Shown here in pieces: positions 1 to 16,600 of a DNA stretch of 64,000 nt (position 1 is the stretch's first letter; each line of letters begins with the position of its first letter). Position numbers and translations under genes: made by a program. The DNA lies in the NCBI GenBank assembly GCA_009746045.1, contig RPFO01000579.1, forward strand, positions 559,660 through 623,659, read 5' to 3'. Source of the stretch: Mesostigma viride. Taxonomy: Eukaryota > Streptophyta > Mesostigmatophyceae > Mesostigmatales > Mesostigmataceae. The notes below the pieces were generated by a model that ran no database searches, was not told the DNA's origin, and saw only the letters and a list, made by a program, of their open reading frames with translations.

Positions 1-186
1 GGCGACGCCGACGGTTGGCTCGGGTGGCCAGGTAGAATGAGTCTGCGTCTGCACGCATAAGAAATGCGTGCAGTCTGAGGAGGTTTCGGAGGCGGCCGCG
101 CGAGGCGGGGCGAACCTGGCTCACTGCCGACCCGGTGCTCTCTCTCCGACAGCCCGAGGGCTGCGAAGGCAAAGGGGCGGGAAGGG

Positions 187-262
187 AGTTATATACATCG
201 ATTCCTGCGGAATCGAGACTAAGCGCTTAGTCTCGATTCCGCAGGAATCGATGTATATAACT
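187..262. repeat. Perfect 76-bp palindrome (fold-back element)
   Basis: The arms are 38 bp and perfectly self-complementary, with the centre between 224 and 225 (core ACTAAGCGCTTAGT). The same core sits at the centre of the 380-bp palindrome at 623-1002 and recurs as a half copy at 1003-1050. This looks like a small fold-back MITE-like element. No target-site duplication could be fixed. Confidence 0.85.
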
Positions 263-309
263 AAAACTTTTGCTTGCGCCGGCAAGGCTAAGGCCGATAC
301 TAGTCGGGT

Positions 310-412
310 CATCGAATTGGCTATTCGATTATCGAAGTTGCCTATTCGACCATCGAACTTTCCTATTCGATTATCGAATTTTCCTTATTCGATTGTCGAA
401 ATTTCCTATTCG
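310..412. repeat. Tandem repeat of about 21 bp, five copies
   Basis: The units resemble CCTATTCGATTATCGAA and have drifted from one another. Each contains TTCGATnnTCGAA, which is itself close to palindromic. I see no gene from 1 to 1170; the sequence is repeat-rich and AT/CG mixed. Confidence 0.7.
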
Positions 413-622
413 ACGGGGGGTCAGAGGCCAGCGGCCTATCATACTCGGTGCCCAGCGAGCCACCGAACTAGGCCTAGTCGATTATAGCGAGACATCGCGT
501 GGAAATTAGCCGATTTCGGGGACTTAGCCGATTTTCGGAGCGACGTCGAACAACACAGATGATTAGCCGGTTGAGCACATCATATCAGTCGAATAGCTAG
601 CGCTGGTACTCCGCCTATTCAG

Positions 623-1002
623 CGGAGAGCACTTGCCTTTTTCGATTAACATAGCACATTAGGCCGAACGATTAGCGTCCGCAACGTTATTCGCATTACT
701 AGGCGAAAAATCCACCCCCGGAACGATCCTAGCGGGATTCGAACCCGGGATGCCGGCGTGTCGCAACAGTCTTAGTTATATACAACGATTCCTGACGGAA
801 TCGAGACTAAGCGCTTAGTCTCGATTCCGTCAGGAATCGTTGTATATAACTAAGACTGTTGCGACACGCCGGCATCCCGGGTTCGAATCCCGCTAGGATC
901 GTTCCGGGGGTGGATTTTTCGCCTAGTAATGCGAATAACGTTGCGGACGCTAATCGTTCGGCCTAATGTGCTATGTTAATCGAAAAAGGCAAGTGCTCTC
1001 CG
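623..1002. repeat. Perfect 380-bp palindrome with tRNA-like T-arm sequence in each arm
   Basis: Position p pairs with position 1625-p over both 190-bp arms with no mismatch that I found. The centre (812/813) is a copy of the 187-262 fold-back element carrying one extra base per arm. Each arm contains GGGTTCGAATCCCGC (minus strand at about 734-748, plus strand at about 877-891), which matches a tRNA T-arm or Pol III B box. The rest of a tRNA cloverleaf is not present, so this is a tRNA-related fragment and not a tRNA gene. A perfect palindrome this long is either a very recent inverted duplication or a fold-back assembly artefact. Confidence 0.9.
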
Positions 1003-1050
1003 GCTAAGCGCTTAGTCTCGATTCCGCAGGAATCGATGTATATAACTAAG
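1003..1050 (+). repeat. Half copy of the fold-back element
   Basis: This begins at the TAAGCGCTTAGTC core, abutting the end of the 380-bp palindrome, and continues with the same arm as 225-262. It is the third occurrence of this arm within 1.1 kb. Confidence 0.75.
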
Positions 1051-1170
1051 GGGAGTTACTCAGATCCCACTGCTAAAGCCGCGGAGCCGCGGGGCCGCGA
1101 GCGTCGTCATTGATAGGAGAGAAGGGTTCGCAGCGCGGGCTCCGGCTCAGGTGCAAAGCGAACGAATTTA

Positions 1171-2333
1171 TTAGGGGGGACGGCCAAGCCTGGCAGCCAT
1201 ACCTGAGTTGAAGTTGCCCCGGCGGATCCCCACACGTGCTGGGGAGCAGGTGACCGTCGATGCCGGTGGCGATGGCGGTGACGGCGGGGGCCGAGCAGGG
1301 GGCTGGGGCGCTGGCACGGCGGTATCCATGGGGGTCGCCGTCATTGGAGGAAGGTCCTGGCCGTTAATGCGGACGATGAAGACGCCATTAAAGAGACGGG
1401 CATAGATGCTGCACCGTAGTTGCGGGTTGGCCTGCTTGGCTGCCCGAGCCTCGTGGACCTCCGGCCGGTTCAGGGCGGCAGCCCGGGCCTCAAGCTGCTC
1501 CAGGGTATAGTAATCGTCGATGCTCAGTTGGGTATCGTGGAGGTTCCGGCGGGCCTTCTGCCCCTGCAGTTTGTCCTCCTTGCGGTGGAGTTCCACCAAG
1601 ACAGGGGCGGTGGGGCCGCCGAGCCGTCGTGCCGTTTTGATGACGACGCTTTGGGCCACGCCGAGCTTCCCCAGGAAGGGGTCGCCTCGGAGGTAGGTGC
1701 CCAGGCGTGCATCGTTGACGTTCGAGGGGACGCCACGTACCACAATACTGCATGAGCGAATGGGTTCGTGCATAGCATCCCTTGTGCTGGCCTTGACGGC
1801 TGTTTTGATTTCGTTGATGAGCTCCGTAGGGTTCTGAAGCGTGGCGGCATAGGTGGTCTTGGCAGGAGTTATGGAGGCGGCAAGTTGTTGCTGGAGCTGG
1901 TGGAGGAGCTGCTGCTGCTGCTGCAGCCCTGCTGCAATGTGGGTGATGGCGGAGTGGATGGAGGTGTCGGCGTGTGAGGAATGGGCGTGGTGGGTGGCGA
2001 GGTGGTTGTGGACAGGGTTGAGGGCAGCGTTGAGGAGGGGAGGGAGGCGATCGAAGCAGGTATTGGCGACTTGCTTGGCGGTGATGTTGATGGCGGCCGC
2101 AACAGTGGGGTCGGCTCCCAGGTCCAGAGAGGCCATGACAAAGCTCTCAAGGGCGCTGTCGGAAAGACGGGAGCACGTCCACCAGACTGCGAGGCAGAGG
2201 TCAGTGTCGTCGGGGTCGTCGTGGAGAAAGTCCGACAGGTGGGTAACCTGTTGGTTGCAGTCCCGGATCTCGCACTTTTTCTCGGCAGCCAGGTGCAGGA
2301 TGGTGAGGGCGGCAGCTCGGGACAGGCGCATGA
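1171..2333 (-). mobile_element. LINE ORF1-like protein, minus strand
   Basis: An open frame of about 387 codons runs from a Met at 2333 ([12 protein letters not shown]) to a stop at 1171. In order it shows an N-terminal helical part, a Gln-rich coiled-coil-like stretch ([14 protein letters not shown]), a strand [10 protein letters not shown], then [27 protein letters not shown] and a terminal [11 protein letters not shown]. The layout of the second half (nucleic-acid-binding strand, K/R-rich helix, DD-T-EQ helix, then X-G-V-V-I-V-G end) matches the ORF1 proteins of the ORF1-only elements at 22.8, 27.9 and 61.4 kb. I infer a diverged member of the same broad LINE ORF1 group. The frame runs on upstream, open, into the tetranucleotide satellite. 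That extension is probably fortuitous, because a 4-bp repeat has no stop in this frame. No RT follows it. Confidence 0.6.
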
Positions 2334-2352
2334 TGGCGTTAAGGGGGCGGGT

Positions 2353-2990
2353 CCGTCCGTCCGTCCGTCCGTCCGTCCGTCCGTCCGTCCGTCCGTCCGT
2401 CCGTCCGTCCGTCCGTCCCTCCGTCCGTCCGTCCGTCCGTCCGTCCGTCCATCCGTCCGTCCGTCCGTCCGTCCGTCCGTCCGTCCGTCCGTCCGTCCGT
2501 CCGTCCGTCCATCCATCCATCCATCCATCCATCCATCCATCCATCCATCCATCCATCCATCCATCCATCCATCCATCCATCCATCCATCCATCCATCCAT
2601 CCATCCATCCATCCATCCATCCATCCATCCATCCATCCATCCATCCATCCATCCATCCATCCATCCATCCATCCATCCATCCATCCATCCATCCATCCAT
2701 CCATCCATCCATCCATCCATCCATCCATCCATCCATCCATCCATCCATCCATCCATCCATCCATCCATCCATCCATCCATCCATCCATCCATCCATCCAT
2801 CCATCCATCCATCCATCCATCCATCCATCCATCCATCCATCCATCCATCCATCCATCCATCCATCCATCCATCCATCCATCCATCCATCCATCCATCCAT
2901 CCATCCATCCATCCATCCATCCATCCATCCATCCATCCATCCATCCATCCATCCATCCATCCATCCATCCATCCATCCATCCATCCATCC
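2353..2990. repeat. (CCGT)n/(CCAT)n tetranucleotide satellite, about 640 bp
   Basis: About 160 units. The 2353-2510 part is mostly CCGT with rare CCAT or CCCT, and 2510-2990 is pure CCAT. The sharp change of unit type suggests a point change that spread by slippage. The array is open in several frames (on the minus strand Met-Asp-Gly-Trp, on the plus strand His-Pro-Ser-Ile), which explains very long apparent ORFs that are not genes. Confidence 0.95.
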
Positions 2991-3309
2991 GGGTTAATGC
3001 TCCGTGACTCCCCAACGGGAGCACGAGTTTAATTAATTAATTAATTAAGAGTTTAATTAATTAAGAAGTTTGGTCTTTTTCCTCCTGTTCACCTTTGCCC
3101 GGACTTACAGACTTTTTTTTTGCCATCTGGTTCCCCTTTGCCATCCCAGCCTTGACCCTTTTGTAGGGGCAGCAATCCATTTACTAATCCAACAGTTTGA
3201 TCATTACGTCTCAATTATGCATCCTGCCCCCCCCCCAGAAAACTATGGACTTGGAACCTCTTATGACATACAAGCAGCTATCGCTCGAAGAAAATTCTAG
3301 GGGTGCGTG
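2991..3309. other. Non-coding stretch with TTAA repeats
   Basis: This holds a (TTAA)n tract at 3029-3064 preceded by ACTCCCCAACGGGAGCAC, which resembles the 3'-terminal motif of the LINE family seen at 24.66, 29.76, 57.95 and 61.14 kb. The rest shows no coding signal. It lies just downstream of the sulfotransferase stop. Confidence 0.4.
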
Positions 3310-9351
<6,042 letters not shown>

Positions 9352-10433
9352 TGCTGCTGCCCGTCATTGCTTATAGTGCCTGGTAGCGTGAACTCTGATA
9401 GCGCGGCAGGTGCCGCAAGGGAGGCATCCTAGTGTCACCTGAAAAGCACTATGACGAGATATAGTGTCACCGCTTGACGACTGTTAGTTCAGTTACTCCG
9501 TCGCTAGATGCTGACAGGGAACATGAGCCTGACGGTTAAGCTATCCGGTGGTAAGTCGACATTGCAGCTTCGTCGCTGATTTGGAATCAACGCTCCCCTT
9601 AGCGGCTAGCGGCTAGAGCATGGACCAAAAAGTAAATTATATGTTTTGCCTTCGTTCGTCCCTATCGCACAAGTAATCATGCAACCGACGTCCGAAAGGC
9701 CTGCGATCCGTAATTTAGACATTTCTTTTTACGCAAGTATGCCTGGAGATGTCAAGGCATTACGTGCATGCCTTCACAGGTATTCCACCTCTGTCCGATC
9801 AGGCCAAGTTGATAACCTCAATAATGTTATCAACTTCAACTTTAAAATAATGTTCCATTGACCGACGTGGGTTTTCTTTTACGGCATCTTATAGGCTCCC
9901 AAAAACCATCAGAACGACGTATACGCCCACAGTAATTCGGTACGGATTGCAAAATCACGCGGAAAGGCTCCCGCCAATTTTTGCAGTGAGCAAAAGTACG
10001 CGCGGAATTTTCTGCCGCACGCCACAGCAGCGTAAAGAGCGTGGCGCCACGCCGCGTTATGCTGCCTGGCTTCAACTACCGGATGATACTACATAGTTGA
10101 GTCATTTTATTGGACGGCAGGGCAGTGATTATCCGCCTGACCGCGTCGGATAAACTACTTTCCCTGGGCACGCGTGGCCTCGCCCCTGCGCGTCGCATCG
10201 GTCATCGAATGCGTCGTCTGGTGCAGCGATGGACTTCACGTGCGTTATGTTAAGCTGCTGCAGGCGTGTGTGAGAAGGGGCTAGAACGAGAGTAAGAAAG
10301 ATCATTCACAATTGCCACTAGGACTGGTTTCGCTTGTCAGACCTGCAACCGTCTGGCGCTAAGAGCCTATAGTTTTGGCAAGAGGGGGGGGGTGTAATTG
10401 AAACAGGAAGTTGATTGTTTAATTTTGATCGCG
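9352..10433. promoter_or_regulatory. Divergent intergenic region between sulfotransferase and carboxypeptidase
   Basis: The two genes are head to head with 1,082 bp between start codons, so this must hold both promoters and 5' UTRs. I see no convincing TATA box or other named motif. A short C/G run (10385-10391) lies 45 bp before the carboxypeptidase ATG. Confidence 0.5.
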
Positions 10434-10645
10434 ATGACGAAATTCGGGGTTTGTCTGGCAGGCAGTGCGCTGGTTTTCCTGCTATGCCTGTCTGTCAGCT
10501 GCGCATCGAGCGAGCCTGAGCCAGGCGCCTTCCAGTATACCTTCATTTCCGACTCCGGCCGCATCGCCGAGCGAGAGCTTGCCATTAATTGGCCTCATCG
10601 CCCGAACGATGGCGACAAGAAGATCGGGCCTAACCAGTATGCTGG
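10434..10645 (+). CDS. Carboxypeptidase exon 1 (signal peptide)
   Basis: It starts at ATG 10434 and ends GCTGG before GTAAGA. Joining to exon 2 restores Gly and reads NQYAGYFKLDR, the conserved N-terminal motif of the family. A frame open further upstream has no better start. Confidence 0.88.
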
Positions 10646-13600
10646 GTAAGAAAACGCTTTCTTTTATCCCCCCCTCCCCCCCCCCCCCCCCACCCCACCA
10701 ATCCAGATTAGGGGATCTACGAAGGCTCTATTCCTGTCTGGGTATAAGTGCTTTGTATGTTGGATGCAGTCCGCGGATAGGGTACGATTTTTTGGTAGGC
10801 ATCTGACTCTCTTGGTAAGAAGATTAGAGCAGCGAGCAGTGAAAAAAAAGCAGTGAGCTTCTTCCTTTCCTTTTGGTACGTAGAGGGGGCTTTGTGAGGC
10901 TGCTATGCAGAGAAGGGTAGTGTAGTCTGACAACTTTGTAGCATGACGCTTCCGTGCTATGCAGTCGATTGCGCTATAGAAACCGGGTCGACGCTATTGA
11001 GTGATATCAATTAGGCAGATCTTGCTTTGAGCTGTATCTCTCGGTCGTTCTTGGGGTGCTGGCAGGGTCTTTGCGGCAGGCTCTACAATTACTGATGTTA
11101 TGCTGGTTACAGGGGCAAGTAGTCATCGAATTGTACAGATTTGCAGATAAGGGGGTTGGTGACAGAGGAAAGTAGACATGGCCGTTTTGCCGTCCTCAGC
11201 ATGCCTCCACCCCTTGTTTCCAGTTGCGTCTCCAGTATTCCCTGTGTGCATGGCGGGGGCCCTTGCGCTGTAATCGTGGCGTGCCGGTAACCACTGTCGC
11301 ACGAGGTGTTTTTGGGCGTTCTATCACGGGGGCGTCGCTGTGGTGGCATGCCGGTACCCACTGGGTTGTCCTGGGATGCGCTTGTTTGGGCATGGCAGTG
11401 CTGGGTGGATTATGTTTCATTAAACAATCCATGAGTGGTCAGTGACATGCATGTCTGGTGCATGGCTGGTGAATGAGTCTGTCCGTGCAGATGATGGCTA
11501 GTGGCGCAGGTGGCGGCGTTGGCTTAGCTTGGCGAGGACTTGGTTTCCTTGCTTATGATTAATGAAAGTCTGCTACTGCATCATGCGAGTATAAAGCCCT
11601 GCTTATGATAACCATGGTTGTTCATCATAGGATGGCTCTGTGGATATACCACTATAATAGTAGTATATGAACAATAACCAAGTATCATAGTAGTATATGA
11701 ACAATAACCAAGTATCATAGTAGTATATGAACAATAACCAAGTATCATAGTAGTATATGAACAATAACCAAGTATCATAGTAGTATATGAACAATAACCA
11801 AGTATCATAGTAGTATATGAACAATAACCAAGTATCATAGTAGTATATGAACAATAACCAAGTATCATAGTAGTATATGAACAATAACCAAGGTTCTTGG
11901 GCTTCTGTGGCTGTGGTGGCCTCCTTGGCGGTGACGGCTTGTGTGGGCCGTTGGTCGCGTTGTGCTGTTGTGCATGGCATTCTTGCGGCCTGGTGCCGTG
12001 GCTTTGTGTGGCTTGGGTGGCGTGGGGTTGTGGGGGCATTGGGGGCGTTGTTGTTGTTGTTGGTGGTGGAGGTGGCGGTGAAATTGGTGGCGTTGGTGGC
12101 GGTGTTGCCGGCGTTGGTGGCGGTGTTGACGGTGCTGATGGCGGCGTGGCGTGCGCCGGCAGGTATTTCAAGCTGGACCGCACGCGCGCGGCCGAGATGT
12201 TCTATTTCTTCTTTGAGAGCCGCGGCGACAAGGACAGGGACCCCCTGGTCCTCTGGATGACAGGCGGGCCAGGGTGCAGCAGCGAGCTGGCGGTGTACAT
12301 GGAGAACGGTCCCTGGGTGATCAACGAGGACCTGACCCTCAACCTCACTCAGTATGGGTGGGACACGGCCGCCAACATGATCTTCGTGGACCAGCCCATT
12401 AACACGGGTATGTATGCTTAGCCTGCTTGTTGCTACATTCAGCTCGACGCCCTTGTGATGTTTGTGATATTCGTGGGCCAGCCGATCAACACGGGTGGGT
12501 AGTCATAAGTTGATACATTGGTCAGGCATACTCCCAGCTATTTTCTTGTCGGCCAGATTTGTCTATGATGTTTTACTGGCTAGCCGATCAACACCGGTCC
12601 GTAATAGGACTGGCAAGGGGTCCGCAAAAACGAGAGTTTGGAGTCCAGCTGATCAACACGGGTGAGAGTAAGAGGGGGGGGGGGGGGGGGGGGGGGGGGG
12701 CGGGACGTCCTTTTTCCAGCGAACCGTGCGACTTGGTTTGTGATGTTTGCCTTGTCATTCTCTCCATGCCTGTCCCTACCCCCTCTACCCCCCAGGCTTC
12801 TCCTACTCGGATGACCCACGCGACCTGGTCCACAACGAGAAGGGCGTGGCCGACGACATGTGGGACTTCTTGCAGGAGTTTCTGGCCGCGCACCCGTCGC
12901 TGGCGGACCGCCCCTTCTTCGTGACGGGCGAGTCGTACGCGGGGCACTATGGTGGGTGGATGATTGTTGATGGCTAAATATGGGAGGTGTGTAGGCATTG
13001 AGGCATGGGGTTTGAAGCATGGAGTGGGGGATTCCGGCGGATGAGTTGTTTATTAGTGGTTAGTTTATTAGTGGGGCATTCCGGTGGATGAGTTGTTTAT
13101 TAGTGGTTAGTTTATTAGTGGGGCATTCCGGTGGATGAGTTGTCTATTAGTGGTTAGTTTATTAGTGGGGCATTCCGGTGGATGAGTTGTTTATGAGTGG
13201 TTAGTTTATTAGTGGGGCATTCCGGTGGATGAGTTGTTTATTAGTGGTTAGTTTATTAGTGGGGCATTCCGGTGGATGAGTTGTTTATTAGTGGTTAGTT
13301 TATTAGTGGGGCATTCCGGTGGATGAGTTGTTTATGAGTGGTTAGTTTATTAGTGGGGCATTCCGGTGGATGAGTTGTTTATTAGTGGTTGGTTCATTAG
13401 TGGGGCATTCCGGTGGATGAGTTGTTTATTGGTGGGGCATTCCGGTGGATGAGTTGTTTATTAGTGGTTACTTACTACAACGGTTATTAGTGGCTAATTA
13501 CTACTACGGAAGATGTGAATGGGGGCTTGCGGGTGGATCTTTCTGTGTCATGACCGAGTTGTACGTGGACCATCGTGGTGGGCCCGATCATCTATTCTAT

Positions 13601-16600
13601 TCTAACAAAGGCATCCGGTGAAGGCTTTTGGCGGGTACGCGGGGCAGTGTGGTGGGTGGTTCATGGCCACATCTCGGCGCTGTGAAAGGAGTTAATCGCC
13701 ATTTGAGGCATCGGGTTGGGATGAGGGGCATGGTGGTGGGTGGAAATTTAGTCCGGGGACGCTTTGTTTTGGGATGTTTAAGCTACGCTATCAAATGGTT
13801 ATACTTGGGCCACTGCAGTGAGTAGGTTATCGGTGAATGATTTGATCTCGGTTGACCTTCTCGGCTCCTTTCCTGCCCGACGGCCAAATGCGTGCCCGCG
13901 GTTTCCGACCTCTTTGTTGCGGTATTCTGAGATGGTTGTAAATCTTGTCTTTTTTAAATTCGATCAGCAAGTGATTTTATCTCACCCTCCCCGTTCCTCC
14001 CATTCACCCTATTTGCAGTGCCCGCGGTGTCCTACCGCATCATGAAGGGCAATGAGAAGCTCGACGAAGCCGCCGCCGCCGCCGCCGCCGCCAAGGCTGC
14101 CGCGTCGGGTGACGCGGACGTGGTTGTGGATGCTAGTGCTGTCGAGGGTGTGCGGGAGGACGACGGCCACATCCGCTGGAAGAAGATCAACCTGCAGGGT
14201 CTGGCCATTGGCAACGGTCTGACCGACCCCGCCATCCAGGCATGTAACAAGATGCCCATTGTGCATTGTACAGTATACTTGCAGTACACAGTGCAGTCAA
14301 GTAGACCACTCCTGTTTGGTCATTTTCAACGGTCTGACCGACTCCGCCATCCCGGCATATGGTTGCGTATGGTTGTGCCAGTAATAAAGAATTGTGTAGT
14401 ACTTTTCAGGAATGCATTTATCATCTAGTAATAGGGTCGAGCCCTCGGGAGTTGCCTGACGGATCCTGCCCTCATGAATATCCCTCTTTCACGCGCTTAT
14501 ACTGACAGACACTCCTCCCTCACGTGCTTATACAGACAGTAACTCACGCCTTAAGTTGGGTTGACCCCTCGAAACCCTCGAACCCATTTTTAGGCGTGAA
14601 TGACATACGCTAAACATACCGTATGACCCCCACGCCGACTTGTTGTACAACAGCAAAGGGGTCCACAAACCAGCCCTTGCTCCGACCCTTGCTCCCTAAC
14701 AAAAAAAAAAATCTTCCTCGTCCTCCCCACCCCCCCTTCTTCCCGGCCAGCCCACAGTACGGCGCCCGTGCTGACTTCTCGAATGACGACAAGCTGACTG
14801 CTCAGGCTCCTTAGGTTTCTGCTTAGGTTTCTCTGCTGATTGTTCCGCATGTTTCCCTAATTGTTCCGCATGGATACCTAATTGTTCCGCATGTTTCCCT
14901 AATTGTTCCGCATGTTTCCCTAATTGTTCCGCATGTTTCCCTAATTGTTCTGCATGGATACCTAATTGTTCCGCATGTTTCCCTAACTCTTGTTTGTTTC
15001 TCCCTCTGGCCTGCAGTCTGGTGCATACGCCGGCTTATCCTACGAGTACAAGCTAGTGAACGAGGCCACCCTGTCTCTTTCCCAACCAAGATATCATTTA
15101 GATATGTATCATTTAGTTGTCCTTATCCCCAACCAAGATATTCTTATTCGTTATCCCCTCTCCACTCCCCTGTCCCCATAGTTGTACGCGCATTATGGCG
15201 CGTGCGGCGACCTCTCCCATCATGAGAAAAAGCTGATCGACAAGGCCACATTTACTCCACTTTTCTAACCCCGAGAAATCTCTCCCCCCCCCCCCATGTA
15301 TCCACAGTACGGCGCCTATGCGGACTCCTCCTACAAGAACAAAGTCATCGACAAGGGGACCCTTGCTCTGCTTTTCTAACCATGAAATTCTTTGTTTTCT
15401 TTGTCATCTCCCCCCCCCCACACACACCCTGCCCTTTCTCCCCTACACACAGTATGGCGCCTACGCGGACTTCTCCTACGAGAACAAGCTCATCGACAAG
15501 GCCACCTACGACATGATCTCCCAGCTCTACCCCGCCTGCAATGCGTCCATCCAGCAGTGCTACTCGGGCACCGGGGGCCTCAAGTCCCGCATCGCCTGCC
15601 TGTCCGCGCTCGGCCGCTGCGAGGGCATCGTCGACGGCATCCTGATGGCCGCGGGGAACATCAACGTGTACGACATCCGCGAGCAGTGCAACGTCAAGCC
15701 GCTCTGTTACAACATGACGCTCATGACCAAGTATTTGAACGCGCCGGAGACGCGGGAGCTGCTGGGCGTGGGGCACCGTGTTTGGAAGAGCTGCAGCAAG
15801 TGAGTGGCGGGGAAATGCCATTTTTTAAAAAATGGTATAAATGGTATCGTAATGTATGTATGTACGCTTGTATGACTGGCTTGTTCATGGAGAGTCTTCT
15901 CCTTTGTGTGTGGAAAAGTCGCAGCAAGTGAATGGAGGGGATGCCGTTTTTTCTTTGATGTTATGAATTGTTTGAATAAATTGCATAAGATCTGCCGCAA
16001 GTGAGTGGTGGTGAAATGGCGGCCTTTCCCTTGTGTAAAACATCTTTTTTAAATGTGAAAATAGCTTGTTTCAAAATAGTTTGTTTTATTGGGTGCCTTT
16101 TTCCTTGTGTTGGGACGAGCCGCAGTCCGTGAGTTGAAGAATTGTTTACTGTTTCTTATCTCGGTATCTCATGCCGCACGGGTATAATGGTGTATGTTGG
16201 TCTGGAGAGCTGCAGCAAGTGAGTGGTGGACTCTTTCAGGGGAGTTTAGCCAGTGTTTTTTTTAAGGTTTTCGTTACTAGTGGCGCTAGGCCACTTGTGG
16301 CGTTCCGAACTATGAAAACTACAGTTTACTCGGCCAATGTGTGGCTTTAAGCCAATTAAAATTGGGCTTGGCACGGCCACGTGTGGCGGGCTGGCTTTTT
16401 GGTGCAGCAAATGACCCTGCCGGCAGCGGGGTCAGCGCGGCGCGGCGCCGTACTGGCTGTACACAAGGCAGGCGAGCGTCTCCGTCTCAGGCATCGGCGC
16501 CGGGCGTACAGTACTTGGTAAATTAACAACAACGATTACAACTGTTGTGCCGAAAGTCGAAACACAATCATTACCGTAGTCAATGCAGTACAAAGTGATC

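Noticed and set aside
870-900. Possible tRNA gene in the palindrome
   Set aside because: Only the T-arm is present. There is no matching acceptor 5' strand, D-arm or anticodon arm.
2339-3007. Long open frames rich in Met-Asp-Gly-Trp or His-Pro-Ser-Ile on both strands
   Set aside because: They are translations of the tetranucleotide satellite and have no independent coding evidence.
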